Assembly (NCBI RefSeq): GCF_019925205.1
Contig: NC_083564.1
Location: 7,631,491 to 7,695,490 of the forward strand
DNA length: 64,000 nt
From: Metopolophium dirhodum
Lineage: Eukaryota > Arthropoda > Insecta > Hemiptera > Aphididae
Direction: 5' to 3'
Shown: positions 23,661 through 35,349 of the stretch, one piece after another
Layout of the letters: each line of letters opens with the position of its first letter
Position numbering within the stretch: the first letter of the stretch is position 1
Position numbers and translations under genes: made by a program
The notes under the pieces: model-generated
Told to the model about the DNA's origin: nothing
What the model saw: the letters and a program-made list of their open reading frames with translations, nothing else
Databases searched by the model: none

Positions 23661-25985
23661 TACACTATATTATGACGTGGTTATTTGGTTCTGTCGTATT
23701 ATATCGATATATTTTGTTTATACGCTATTTTTAGTCGATAACGCTCTACGCGGATAATCAAAAATGTCTATACTATTATCACGTTAATAATATAATACAT
23801 ACTATATTGAATTTACACAAATATTATTATTATACCAATGCAAGCCACGCGTGATGCTGAATTCTCAATTCGCACAGTTAAAATTACGTATCAATAGAAA
23901 TAGTTCAATGCACTCGTCGTGTAATTGCCGTCTACTCAAATGCACGTGATGAATTCGCTCTTTGAATTCTTGACCTTTTAGCCGTGTGTCATTGAGTCAC
24001 ACATCCAAATACTAAGCTGCCAATCCTTGAGGTTTAAAAAAGATAAACTGTGTAAACTACATCCGTATTTATAGAATATATGTAAATCTCGTGTATGTTG
24101 CGTATAATATTGACGGTTAAAAATAAGTTTTTCGTGATTTTTTTTTCTTTTAAATATGTGATTGTCTCAGGTAGGTGTATCGTTTAAAAAATTATACTTT
24201 TCACAAAACTTTAGCAGTATTATTTTCTTTTGAGATACGGTTGAATTTTACACGAATTTCCGATGTTTTTCTTAAAATTATTTTATAAATATTACTTATA
24301 CCATACTTATAATATAATGATAGGATAATACCTGAATATATTCTGTACCTCAGTAACAATGTTTCATACCTACATGTATGTTATGAAACAAATTTTAATT
24401 AGTTCGTGTGCTCGAAAAGTATGCATAGTATATTATTACTTAAATATGTGTGTCTTATAAAACTTTTAAAATGTCATTCCACAAATTGTTGGTAGGTTAA
24501 ACTAGTTTTACAGTTGACAAACAATATTATTGAGAATTATCTTGTAAAGTTAATTTTCAACGTATATTAAGTTGGTAATGGCGAATCATATTTTAATTAA
24601 TATTTCATGGGTATGAAATACAATTTAGTGTGTTTACGACCAAAACAACAGGTGTTGACACTTTCCCAAATCGTAATCCTGCTATTTAAAAAAAGTTGGG
24701 ACATGGCCTTGAATTCATGGGCACTGTTATATAGATATTTATCAGAATCAGCTGTCGGCCGCTATCATAATTTTCAATAATTGATACCATTATATTTTTT
24801 TAAATTTTTTTTTTTGTCTTAAATAGTGTTTTAAATCAGTCAAAATAATTTTTATACGTAATAGTCTTCAATACATAATCATACATTTATTTAGTTTAAT
24901 TAACAATTCATAAATTTCAAAATTGTTTCTTATATAAAAAAATAGTTCATTACAACACTCCCAAACCTCCAGAGTCCAGATAGGTACTCGAATAATAACA
25001 TCAACGCCAAAGCTCCAGAGATCGGCTATCAATAAGAGTGTCGGCTTCTATATTATTCCGTGATAATGTAGTAAACCTAATATATCTCCAGATCTTATTG
25101 CATTTTTTATTTAATATTTTTAAAATAATATCATGGTATCAGACGAACCTATGCAAATATAAATATATTCGATGATCTATTTTGACGAAGACTAACTTGA
25201 AAACAGAAGTCATTATACATTTTAAAGGCGATACATCAGAAAGTATTTTACAAGCATTGTAGTAATAGTAAGCATAGTAATTTATTTGTGATCAGCTCAT
25301 CATTTGACGGCCATTAAACGTAGATAATTATATATCTATTCCGGAAATAAAAACGATGTAAAACACGTCTTTAAATACACCAATTATCGGGGTTTGTCGG
25401 GCAATTTTCTGTTATAATATTAATTATTATTACAAACATTATAACAATATAATATTTACCTGTTGACGAAATAAAATGTTACCGCAGATTTGTACCGAAA
25501 CCGTAAACAGCCTGTGAACTTGTTATGATTTTTTTCCCCCAATTGATATTTCGGTTCCCACTATCAAATGGCACGTTTTATGCCGCAAATCACCATTCGA
25601 TGATGAATGGCCGCCAGTCTGTGTACGCCCAGCGGGCAACGAGTCAAAATATCACCGAGACACTGTAATTTTTTTTTCACATTTTTTTTTTTTCTTTCTT
25701 TTCATTATACCAAATAACTTGGATGTCAAATTCAGAAAATAACTTGGCAAGTATATTTTTTTAATTTCCAACGCCCTCGGACTAGATTTTATTTATAAAC
25801 AGCGGGCGACTAAGGTGAAACCAGGTGAAGGCACCCATTTCATTTATTGAGTTTTTCTTCTTTTTTTGCTCCCATTTCATTTAATACCTCCGCCGTTTCT
25901 TCCCTATCTTAAAACCCGAGACTTTTCTGATGTACGAGTAATTTAAATCGGAAACGTGTTTGATTTGTTTGAAAAAATGCGATAG
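23661..25985. other. AT-rich DNA with one GC-richer patch
   Basis: No gene was recognised. The 25560-25650 patch is GC-richer (CGATGATGAATGGCCGCCAG) and may be conserved regulatory DNA. T runs lie at 25669-25695. Confidence 0.45.
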
Positions 25986-26180
25986 TTGGACGCCGGCCAG
26001 ATAGCCTATCTGTCTATTACACACGTTCAGGATATAAATAATAATAACCTCCTGGCACTCGGCGTAGGTAAATTAGGTACAATACGGTCCAAAATAACGT
26101 CCGACTTATCAACAGGCTTAAAGTCCTTATTCAAAATACAGATTACGGACGAGGATAGTTTGAAAGAATCCGCGGAGTAA
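25986..26180 (+). CDS. Exon-like coding island (64 codons), unrecognised
   Basis: The frame opens directly after ...GCGATAG and runs 64 codons to TAA, so it would be a terminal exon if AG at 25984-25985 is a 3' splice site. There is no ATG near the start and the upstream pyrimidine tract is weak. Codons are varied and the peptide is protein-like (LGVGKLGTIRSKITSDLSTG, then LKSLFKIQITDEDSLKESAE), with an acidic C terminus. Local GC is well above the surroundings. An alternative acceptor is TTCAG just before codon 16. I cannot assign a family. The + strand island at 27615-27860 could belong to the same gene. Confidence 0.3.
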   Translation: MDAGQIAYLSITHVQDINNNNLLALGVGKLGTIRSKITSDLSTGLKSLFKIQITDEDSLKESAE

Positions 26181-26724
26181 TGGCCTAATAGTTTCGTGCA
26201 CTGCTGTAAATATTTACTACTGCAATCAACACAGTTTAAACATTTATTATTTTTCCGTCTGGCTAATTATATAATGCTGTTTAGTAATTTCTTCTAAACA
26301 TAATGTTAGATTAATTTAATTTCCATTTATAATTTTAGATTTTATTTATGGTATGTTAAAAAATAAAAAAATATTTTTTTAATCATCTAGTTTCTTAATA
26401 ACTTACTGGTTTTTGTATAAGTTATTTGTTGGATTTTTAAAATTACATAGTTTAATATTTATCTCATTAGTCATTAATAATAAAAGTCATCACTCAAGGG
26501 GGCAATAAGAATAATCATCAAAGACATTTTTATCTATACCTTGTGCATAAATTGTTGCGCCATTTTTTCCGAACTGCATTACAGTACGATAAAATAGAAT
26601 CTCCATATTTAGTTTTTACAATACAATATGTATATTTTTACTGATGTCAAAAAATATTATTTTGTATTTTTTTAACGATTCCTAAAGCTATGGAAAAATA
26701 ATAAAATCAGTAATCCGTGGAAAC
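26181..26724. other. AT-rich non-genic DNA
   Basis: Nothing recognised. Confidence 0.5.
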
Positions 26725-26860
26725 GTCAATTCTTCAGGATACCTAAAACGTTTTAAGATAATACAAACGTCTTCCAATACAAAATAAAGATTCAAAGTTA
26801 AATTCAAAAAAAACCATCAGTCTCAAATGTTCGATTTATATAAATATGTCATCTAAGTAT
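26724..26860 (+). repeat. Dispersed relative of the 34-kb tandem unit
   Basis: Shares with the 34065-34880 array the ordered blocks GTCAATTCTTCAGG, GTTTTAAGATAATACA, AATACAAAATAAAGATTCAA, GTTAAATTC and AAATGTTCGAT. In the array these read GTCAATCCTTCAGG, GTTTTGAGACAATACA, GAATACAAAACCAAGATTCA, ATTAAATTC and AATGTTCGAT. The spacing is preserved. It is a single diverged copy. Confidence 0.65.
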
Positions 26861-27590
26861 AATATGCAAATTCTACCTTTCTATATAATATATGGTAAAA
26901 ACAGAAATTACATAAAAAGATAAAAGTAATGTCATTAATATAAATACTTGAACATATATGACTGTAAAATGTATAAACATATTGTTCCATTTTCTTGAAA
27001 AATATTATTATATTATATTAAATAAATAAATAAATACAATATTAGGTTTTAGTTATATGAACCTTCTTACAGTGTTAATCGACGTGTAAAAACGCAGTGT
27101 TATAATAACACGGTGTTAACAAATCTTCACTAAGAACCTAAATTAAATCAAAAACAATGCATTGGTAGGTGCATGGTATAATATTATCTTGACCAAACAT
27201 CTAGTAACAAAAAAAGTTTGATAAATTATAATTTTTCTCTCTATTTTGTACTGAATTATTATTTCTGTGACCTAAAAATATAGTACAAGGTCAACCATGC
27301 ACAATTCTAACTATTGCCAAATTTAGCAGAAACGAGATGTACATAGTTTCGGAATTTTTTTCTGTCGAGCGTTTATTTGTTTTAGTACACAAGCGAAATT
27401 CTAATCAATATCGTCTAATACAGTGATATATAATATATTTTTTAAAAAGCAAAAAAACTTAAAATATTCAATGTTCGGAATAGTTATTTTATTTTGTCAT
27501 GTTTTTTTAACGTTATTACACACTGTGTTAGTTGCCAAAAACAGTCGTATTTTTTATTCAATAGATAGTGCAGCACAGGGTTAACAAAAC
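26861..27590. other. AT-rich non-genic DNA
   Basis: No gene was recognised. It contains (ATAA)n and TATTATA strings. Confidence 0.5.
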
Positions 27591-27614
27591 GAGTCTTTTT
27601 TTTCTATATTTTAG

Positions 27615-27860
27615 CCAAAACATCAACTGCCTACGAGTTTTCAAAAGAAACTGAACAGTGTGGATATCGAACACACTGCGCTGCCCGCAGTGAAGCCATT
27701 GACTGTGCCTATTGTTCCGAGTAAAAGGAAGAATATCTCCCGTATATAGCCGCCCATTAGTAGAGAATTTCATCGGATTCGAGATCAGAAGGTTCCGGAA
27801 ACCCCTCTGGGAACCAAAGTCTGGGACAATTGGTCCCCGTCGGCTCGTTACCCCCGATAG
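27615..27860 (+). pseudogene. Exon-like coding island with one in-frame TAG
   Basis: A long pyrimidine tract ends in TTTTTTTTCTATATTTTAG, an excellent 3' splice site. After it one frame reads 81 sense codons to TAG at 27858, interrupted only by TAG at 27747-27749. The first half includes PKHQLPTSFQKKLNSVDIEH and PAVKPLTVPIVPSKRKNIS. The second half includes REFHRIRDQKVPETPLGTKV and WDNWSPSARYPR. Both halves are protein-like and rich in P, K, R and S, as in disordered proteins. Local GC (about 46%) contrasts with the surroundings. Either the gene ends at the first TAG and the rest is chance, or this is a pseudogene or allele with a nonsense change. A 127-codon minus-strand frame over the same bases looks like its shadow. 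The family is not recognised. Confidence 0.4.
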
Positions 27861-29550
27861 ATCAATATTTATTCGTTTAATTTCTGTGAGTAAAATGAAA
27901 AAATATGCATAATACTTATGTGAACGAATAACCGAATCCACCGTTTCGTTCGGATAAACGTTATATTTTAATTTAAGTAAACATTTCTGTATTTTATAAT
28001 ATCATTTGAAACGTGAAAGGTTAGATTTTTAGCTATTGAGAACAGCTGTGATGGTTATTGATTTTTAAGTTTTTGTGTTATCTATTTGGTATTTTATCGG
28101 TTACGGCTTAAAAAAAAAACCACAAAAATATTAATTTATGTATTCAAAATTAAATTCAGATTATAATAATATAATTTAAGTCAAGAATTAATAACGGTAA
28201 AGTATATACATATTATAAGTGAACACGTATAAAACGCAAAGTCTTAATAACATTTATTATTTATTTATTGATCATATTATATATATAGATTCCACAGACA
28301 TATCTATGATAGATGCCCATTATCTTCGTGAAGAATATATAAATGAGCAATGAACTATGTAATATATTGTTATTGGTGACCTAAGCTCGATATTGATAAT
28401 TTAATTATTTTTTTTCATATATGATTATAACGGCGCACTAACGTGACCCATAAAACACCCAGTATTGTCTTTTACCCCTTTATGAAAATACATCATTTGT
28501 TTGGTCGTTTAGTAGTGAAGATTGATACATAATTAAAATTGCAGGATATTTTTATTGACACGAGGCACAGTACTCAAATTAAATTTTAATTTTGTTTCCG
28601 TCTCGTTCGTTTGTCTCGATATTATATTATTATTTTCGTTCTTTTAAAATAAGAACAATTTCGAATTTAACATGATAGCTATAACAATGACAGGTCATTT
28701 AATACATCCAAAGCTTTACATCGTGTATGTGTTAGTGTTTTCCAGTACACTGCACCGCATGTTATATCAAAGTTATGAAATTGAAAGTGTTTTTTTGAAA
28801 ACTGTTCGAGATGACAGATTATTGCGATGACCGTTGCAAATATAGAGTCTAGAACGTCATTAGTTTATGTTTTTTTTTTCATACTTTTTTTTTTGTTGGA
28901 CAGCTTGTTTTTTAGTCACAGATGAAATTTCTCGGATTAGTAATTACTAATTAAAATATGTTGTCGACTTAAAAACAGTATATATATACATACATTTTAC
29001 AATAGACACAATTATTTAATAACATAATGTTAATTTTAACTTTAAAAAATGCATATACCTAAAACAAAAAAAATAAAAAATAAAATAAAAATTACGATGA
29101 TTATTTTTTAGTATATTACTAAAAAATTATATTATTATAAAATGTCAATATTCCTACATAATATACTACTATTGTAATATAAAATGTCATGGCACGCCGA
29201 TAAATGCTTAGAAAAATGTATCAGACTAAACAGAAATAACGTAATATGGTTTAAAATATTGTGTGTTTAATTTAGTTTACTTACTTATCATAATATTGTG
29301 CGAACGAAAAAAACTTACGACAATAATATACATAATGTCATTATATATATTGTTTTTTGCATCGTAAGTATATCCTACACAAATAATACGTCGAGTTGAC
29401 TGTAGTTGTACCGATTTTCCATTTATTGTAAAACGTAATCATGTTTGATTAGGACAGAAAGGTTTCTAAAGAAATACAATTTCTATCGGAACACATTGAA
29501 GTCCCCTGCAAACAATCAAATACCCTGAAACGAATCACATTCTTCCAGTT
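27861..29550. other. AT-rich non-genic DNA
   Basis: Nothing recognised, apart from T runs near 28870 and A-rich strings near 29070. Confidence 0.5.
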
Positions 29551-29559
29551 ATAATAATA

Positions 29560-30230
29560 TTGTTGTAAAGCGTCCGAGCAACAGTTCTTGCGATTACCGA
29601 TGAACGATCGCCGTCGTCGTGTCGTTCATCAAAGTTCAAGTCATCCGCGGTCTTGAATGGTCGTATGGAGATGTACGACACGATGGTGACGAAGGTAGAT
29701 GGGTGGTTATTAATAAAAAAAATTGTAGTCGGGCGGATTCCTAGGTATAAGACTTAAATAATACTAAAGTAAGGTGGGTGAACGTTGTCTGCAATTGTCA
29801 CTGAATGACTTTTGGGCCGCAACTATAATATATTATTTTCAGTGTCTGGCAGTATTTCGGGGGTAGTCGGGTTGAACAAAATATGTTTCTGTCCCACCCA
29901 CTCCTCTTTGCCCTCGCGCGACTTCAGATAAGGTAGGTACACATCTCAAGTACCAATTCACTCCATTTTGAGATCGAATAGCCATTACTCGATGCAATAA
30001 GTGCCAAGACAATAAACCCACCGACGAAGACCCGTGATGACGAGCCGTGGACTGCACTCGAAAACCTATATTGTTAACGGCACCCGCTGCACCCACAGCG
30101 TCTCGGCGAATGTCCTATTGTTATTATGAGATTTGAGTGAAACGTTTGTCGCAAGGACCTATTAATACATATATCGTCATACGTTACACTTATAAATAAT
30201 TACACTATTATTAATATTAGCGTGCTCACA
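29560..30230. promoter_or_regulatory. CpG-containing flank of the main island
   Basis: GC and CpG rise from 29560 (GATCGCCGTCGTCGTGTCG) and through 29870-30110. No motif set decides a function. An 85-codon minus frame (30096-29839) is not convincing. It is probably the upstream part of the 30.2-31.3 kb promoter-like region. Confidence 0.3.
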
Positions 30231-30720
30231 CGAAACATGTGTGTATTTATTTTTTCACGACTCTCCTCCTCGTGTCCGTCGCTGCCGCCTCCACTGCGCC
30301 TCCATCGCCTCCGCCTCCCACTCCACCACCCCCCTCACGCGAGTGCTCTTCGCACCCCCTCACCACCCCTCGGACATCTTTCCCGGAAGACACCACCGCC
30401 GAAACTGGGTCATTGCCTCCGCGGGGGGGCGTCGGTGGCGGCGGGGGTGGCACGCGCGTGGCCACACGGTCGCACCGCTAGACCGCGCGCGCGTCCCCGT
30501 GCGTGGTGGCCACCGGCGAACGCGCGCGCCGCGACAACCCGAGCGTTGCCGGCAGTCTGCCGCGGACCATTCATCCCTGCCATTCGCCGAGCACGCGTCT
30601 AAACGCCGTCGCGCGAGCGCCGCCCCCCCAGCTCCCCCGCTCGCGAGATTTCCCGCGTGACGGTTGCGTCTCACTGAAAATTACACATCTGTCTAGTTTT
30701 CGCCGTCTGTCTCGGAGTTA
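30230..30720. promoter_or_regulatory. Strong CpG island
   Basis: The highest GC and CpG density in the window (GCGCGCGCGTCCCCGTGCG, CGCGAGCGCCGCCCCCCCAG), with CCT/CCA-rich and GGC-rich strings. Long frames are open in several phases on both strands at once, which reflects the lack of stop codons in GC-rich DNA rather than genes. It is followed by T-rich DNA, an ACC/ACT trinucleotide tract and a splice-donor-like site at 31296. In an AT-rich insect genome this is the best candidate for a gene promoter and 5' exon. The direction is inferred from the donor to be +. Confidence 0.45.
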
Positions 30721-30837
30721 ATTTTTGTTACTTGTTAATTGTTTTTCGGTTTTTCGGTTTTCGTTTTTTTTTTTTTTTTTTACCATCGTTGTTTTATTAA
30801 TTATTAAATTATTACCATGATATAATATACAGTTTAC

Positions 30838-30935
30838 GACCATCTACTACCACGACCACCACCGCTACTACTATTACTACTTCTATATTATATCACTACT
30901 ATTATTACTACTACCACTGTACCAGTACTTCGACC
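30838..30935. repeat. Degenerate ACC/ACT trinucleotide tract
   Basis: About 100 bp of imperfect CTA/CCA/ACT/ATT triplets (CCACGACCACCACCGCTACT and similar). Confidence 0.75.
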
Positions 30936-31059
30936 ACCATACCACGAGCTACACGACACAATACGCGATCCAAATTTAATAATATCTCGTTATTATAATA
31001 CTGGACGGTCGCGATACGACAACAATTATACGCCGTCGTTGTTTCGTGGGAAAACGAAA

Positions 31060-31295
31060 TTGAACTTTTCAAAGTGCGTCTGTCGGTTTTTGATTTTGAG
31101 TAGTTTTTTGGCTTTCAACCGATCGGGACCTCAAAGCTGGTTTTAAATACCGTCGGTATACGAACGATTTCGTGATCACCTTGTGTGCACACCTATGAGG
31201 ACGCAGTTGGGGCCCCGACTGTTGGTCGCGGACCTGAAACCGGTTTCGCACTGGATGGAAACGGCCTCAGTGCCATCAACGTCACCATAACACAG
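31060..31295 (+). other. Candidate 5' UTR exon end with splice donor
   Basis: A GC-normal segment downstream of the CpG island that ends in ACACAG followed by GTCAGT (GT at 31296-31297), a good 5' splice site. It contains a 31-codon ATG frame from 31196 (including MRTQLGPRLLVADLKPVSHW) that stops just before the donor, which would make it an upstream ORF. The acceptor partner and transcript cannot be seen, so exon status is inference. Confidence 0.25.
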
Positions 31296-31299
31296 GTCA

Positions 31300-33515
31300 G
31301 TTTGTATACGAATGATATATAAGGGTCCCTGTGTTCTTGTCACCGTGGACGCTTGTACAAACATGTGCAGTAGCTTAGTATTATGTTACCTGTCAACTTA
31401 AATGTCGTGTAGAATTCTAAATATTATACTATATTATACCTAGTTGGTACCAAAGTGTTATTATTCCAAAGAAATCAGAATTGCATAATAATATTATGCT
31501 AAAAAATGATCAATTCAATTGTAGCCAACCATGCAGGTGGTACATTTGAAAATTCAATATAATTCATTCTAAAATCCACAAAAAAAAAATTCAACAATTT
31601 AAAATGTATTATTTTATGTAGGTATAATAATATGATATAATATTAAACATTATTTTTGAAATGTTTAAAAAAAATAAAGTTAAAAAAAATATTTATCATA
31701 AAATAAACAAAAAGACTAATTATTTTCAAATATATTTTTATATGAGTGATGGCATGAACCTACAAGTATTTTTAAGTATGGAAAAAAACTTAATTATTTT
31801 ATCATAAAATAATTATTTCACTTTACAATAACATAATGATAGGATATGTTAAAACATAAAAGTAATATTGTAAGCATTAGGCAACAAGTAATAAATGTAA
31901 GAATAACAAATACGTTTAATTATACACACCTACTATAATAATAGTATACAACCTACCTCAATAAATTGAACAATACATCGATTGTATAAGTAATGTGGAC
32001 ATCAAACTGTTCCATTTTACGGGGACACAATATAAAGTTAAAATAAATAAAAAACGGAGTGGTCGTCTATTTTACGACACGCCTTCGCTAATTAGGGTGA
32101 ATTTATTTTAAATAAAACAAAACTTATATAATCAAGAAAAAATTTAACATAACTCAATGTTTTTTTATCGATATATTATTATTATTAAAGTTACTTATAG
32201 TTAAGACGCATATGACCCGTGGCTTTCCGAGACCTATAAAACCATGAAAGATTTAACTGCTTTCTCTATGTCCCTTCTCTGTTTTTTACTATTATTATTA
32301 TCATTATTTTAATGCACCGGGCGTGTTCTTGAAAGGAATTTTTATTTCATGTCTGTGAACGTAAGGGATTACAGTCTTGTAATCCTATGGTGTTTCAGTG
32401 AAAACATTTTTGGCCATAAAGTCCTGTAAAATAATATGTACTTAGACCAAAAATTAAAATAAATTTATGCATTTTCATGAGTTTAAAACACGAAATTACT
32501 TTTAATTTTACTAAACATTTTTTAGTTTTTTTTTATCCGCAAACGTAAGAATTTATACAAAAAATGATTCGAATTATTTTTAAAAAATATTAACAGCTAT
32601 ATGATTTTGTTTATTGGTTCAATTTTTTTTTCAAACCATGGTGGTACTGAATATACCAGGTTTATAATATATTAATATATCTAATTTTAATTGATAAATC
32701 GTAAATTAAGTTGGTCGACTTGGTACTAATTTGTTGCAGAAATCAACGTTAGGTTATAAAATTATCATTTAGTATCAAATCAATTACTGTTTTTCTTATT
32801 GATCTATATTATATTATATTTCATTGAATTAATTTGTTTGTTTGCGTTAATAATCTTTAGTTAAAATTATTGAAAAATAGCTTCATTTGGTCTAACGTGT
32901 AAGTTTCCCCTTGTAACATTTTCTTAGATGTTTATTATGTTAATGAACTAAATTATTTGATGTTATCAAAATATACTTATTGTTCTTATTTTTTAAACTA
33001 TTTATGTCCCAGATACATAGTGGTATGTATACAAATGGATAGGAGAACGCACTACTGATACAGAATAACGATAAAATACAATTTAAAAACAGATGTACGG
33101 ACTTTAAAAAAATTCAAATGAAATCATAATTTGAATGGATTACGTTGAATAAGATACCAAAAATAAAAACCCATGTTGAAAAAAAAAAGCATGAACCTAA
33201 ATATTTTATACATACAGGTGCTCATACAAATGGAAAAATATCTAACGTAGAATAATATGATAATAAGAACATTTTTTTGTATTTTACACAATTTGTATAT
33301 TTTATTTCATAGTTAAGAATGTGTCTAAAGTAAAACCAATTCGTAAATTTTACCTTGCTATTTTTCTAGTGTTGTAATAAATAACAAACGAAAATTAATA
33401 AGAAAGCCTCGTGTTTATACTTTCATCACATATTTGACTTTGATGAAAAAACATTGTACAGTTCGATATGAAATTATTACAGATTTCATTCAGTTAATAA
33501 TTACACAATAATACG
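31300..33515. other. AT-rich non-genic DNA
   Basis: No gene was recognised. It contains a perfect short hairpin (AATTATTTTAT, one-base loop, ATAAAATAATT) near 31790. The 32040-32100 and 32190-32350 patches are slightly GC-richer. Confidence 0.5.
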
Positions 33516-33687
33516 CAGTGAAACTTCCATGTAACGAACTTTCCTTTAACAAAATGTTCTGTTTAACGAAATATTTTTGAGAACCAAACCAAATTAGAAC
33601 CAAATTTATTCAAATCTATTTAACGAAATTCTATATAATAAGAATTTTTTATGCTCCACGAGACTTTGTAATATGGAAGTTTCACTG
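33516..33687. mobile_element. pogo/Tigger-like MITE (172 bp)
   Basis: Perfect 15-bp terminal inverted repeats, CAGTGAAACTTCCAT at the left and ATGGAAGTTTCACTG at the right. The interior has recurring TTTAACGAAAT motifs as in pogo/Tigger elements. TA follows the right end. The left flank is TACG, so a clean TA duplication is not seen. No coding capacity. Confidence 0.8.
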
Positions 33688-34064
33688 TACCATCGTGTGA
33701 CACGTTTCGCAGTGTGCAATTAGCGTTTGTTCAAAATAACCATACAATATACGCATTTAATAATTACATATTATAACATGAAACATATTATAGGTACCTA
33801 TCTGCAGTTGATCGTCATTCCTAAGCAATTACGAACATTTAGTGCGTTACTCGACAAAACTTGTCTGTGCTTCGCGGCACAATTCAATCAAACAATAAAT
33901 ACGTAGGCACCATATTATAATTATTCGAAAAACAAAACTGTTTAAAAGCATCAGCTGCACATCTGAAAGTATTATTTCGGAGGAATCACACATGGGATGT
34001 TTGTACAATGTTTTTGAAACGTACGCTGTGTTATATTATCATTATTATTATTATTATAGCGTAC

Positions 34065-34880
34065 ATGTGTTTGTGGTGGGTATACGTTTGTGATCTACAA
34101 CAATCGTATACTTAATACTTTACGTACGCGTCGTTTAACAATTATTATTTCTCGTTCATGTCATAATAATATAGTCTTATAAAATAATAATATAGGTGTT
34201 TGAAAATGCCAATCCTTCGAGGTACGTAACACGCTTTGAGACAATGCGAACATTCTACTCCGTCGCGGAATACAAAACCAAGATTCAAAATTAAATTCCT
34301 AAAGAACCCCAATGTTCGATACACATGAAATATAAATGGGTAGTTATGTGCGCAACTTGTACAAGGTGAACAAGAGAGACGACATAAATACTTATTATAA
34401 TAATTAAACATGTAATGTGTTTGTAGAGGTGTGTACGTTTGTAATCTACAACAATCGCGGTATTCTTAATACTTTACGCACTCGTCGTTTCACAATTATT
34501 ATTTCCCGTTCACGTCATAATAATCTAATAAAACAATAACATCATTCAATTATGTGAAAATGTCAATCCTTCAGGGCGTCTAAAAAGTTTTGAGACAATA
34601 CAGCTGACATTCTACTCCGTTGCGGAATACAAAATCAAATTCGTAAAGAACCCCATCCGCCCCGAATGTTCGATAATATGTACAAATAGGTAGGTTACAC
34701 GTCCTGTGTGTGCAACTTGCACGATGTGAAAACGAGAAACGACATTATCGCGTAACAATTATTACATTATATGCGATGCATTTGCAGTGGCTCGCTCGTT
34801 TGTGATCTACTATAGGTTTCCCTATACTTTTCGTAGGTACACCGCTTAACAGTAATATTATTAGTTCACGTCATAATATA
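34065..34880 (+). repeat. Tandem array, unit about 350-361 bp, about 2.3 copies
   Basis: Unit starts lie at about 34065, 34415 and 34776 (ATGTGTTTG/ATGCATTTG). Each unit has TTTGT(G/A)ATCTAC, CTTAATACTTTACG, CGTTTNACAATTATTATTTC, CGTCATAATAAT, then AATCCTTC, AATACAAAA, AATGTTCGATA and a TGCGCAACTTG-like block. The third copy stops near 34880. A relative is at 26724-26860. An 88-codon minus frame in copy 1 is not preserved in copy 2, so I do not call it a gene. Confidence 0.85.
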
Positions 34881-35015
34881 ATAATATCACAATCGAATTT
34901 AATAATTATTACACAAACATAATATACCATCATTATTATACAGACGCGCAAATGCAGACAAGCGTACCTACGCACCTTCGAGGGACACCACTTACACTGT
35001 ACGGGAAACAAAACG

Positions 35016-35222
35016 ATGTCGACTTCATCTGAAGGCCTCTCGACGTGTAGTGACGGCGATGACAGAAATAAACTGATAGATATGATTACACAGACCGTGA
35101 CGTCCGTTTGTGATGTCGCGGCTATTTCAGTTGGTGGGCGCCCCCGCACAGCACGTGGTCTACGTCGTCGTAAAGACGACGGCGAAGAGGATAAAAAAAC
35201 TATCCGGTCGCATACAGTTTAA
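35016..35222 (+). CDS. Unrecognised ORF (68 aa)
   Basis: ATG with a favourable context (AAACGATGTC) directly after the tandem array. The peptide is hydrophilic: a Ser/Thr/Asp-rich start (MSTSSEGLSTCSDGDDRNK), a middle LIDMITQTVTSVCDVAAISV and a basic C terminus (ARGLRRRKDDGEEDKK). Local GC is near 50%, against about 30% around it. An internal GCTATTTCAG (about 35130) could be an acceptor, so the true exon may differ. An overlapping frame from 35110 is also open for 77 codons. No family was recognised. Confidence 0.3.
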   Translation: MSTSSEGLSTCSDGDDRNKLIDMITQTVTSVCDVAAISVGGRPRTARGLRRRKDDGEEDKKTIRSHTV

Positions 35223-35349
35223 AAACGAGATTGTTTCAATTCGTGTGTTTGTGGTCATTAAATCAGCTGCACGCACAGCGCAACGAACGTTCTACAGTTG
35301 TAGTAGCCACGACGAATCCGTCTCAAATCTAAAATATGTATAAAAAAAC

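Noticed and set aside
27747..27749. TAG in the 27.6-kb exon as programmed readthrough
   Set aside because: The downstream CCG context does not match known readthrough motifs. A nonsense change or true stop is simpler.
30222..30721. Several overlapping ORFs of 72-139 codons on both strands
   Set aside because: They occupy a CpG island with few stop codons in any frame. The peptides are low complexity (P, A, R, G), so this is composition, not a gene.
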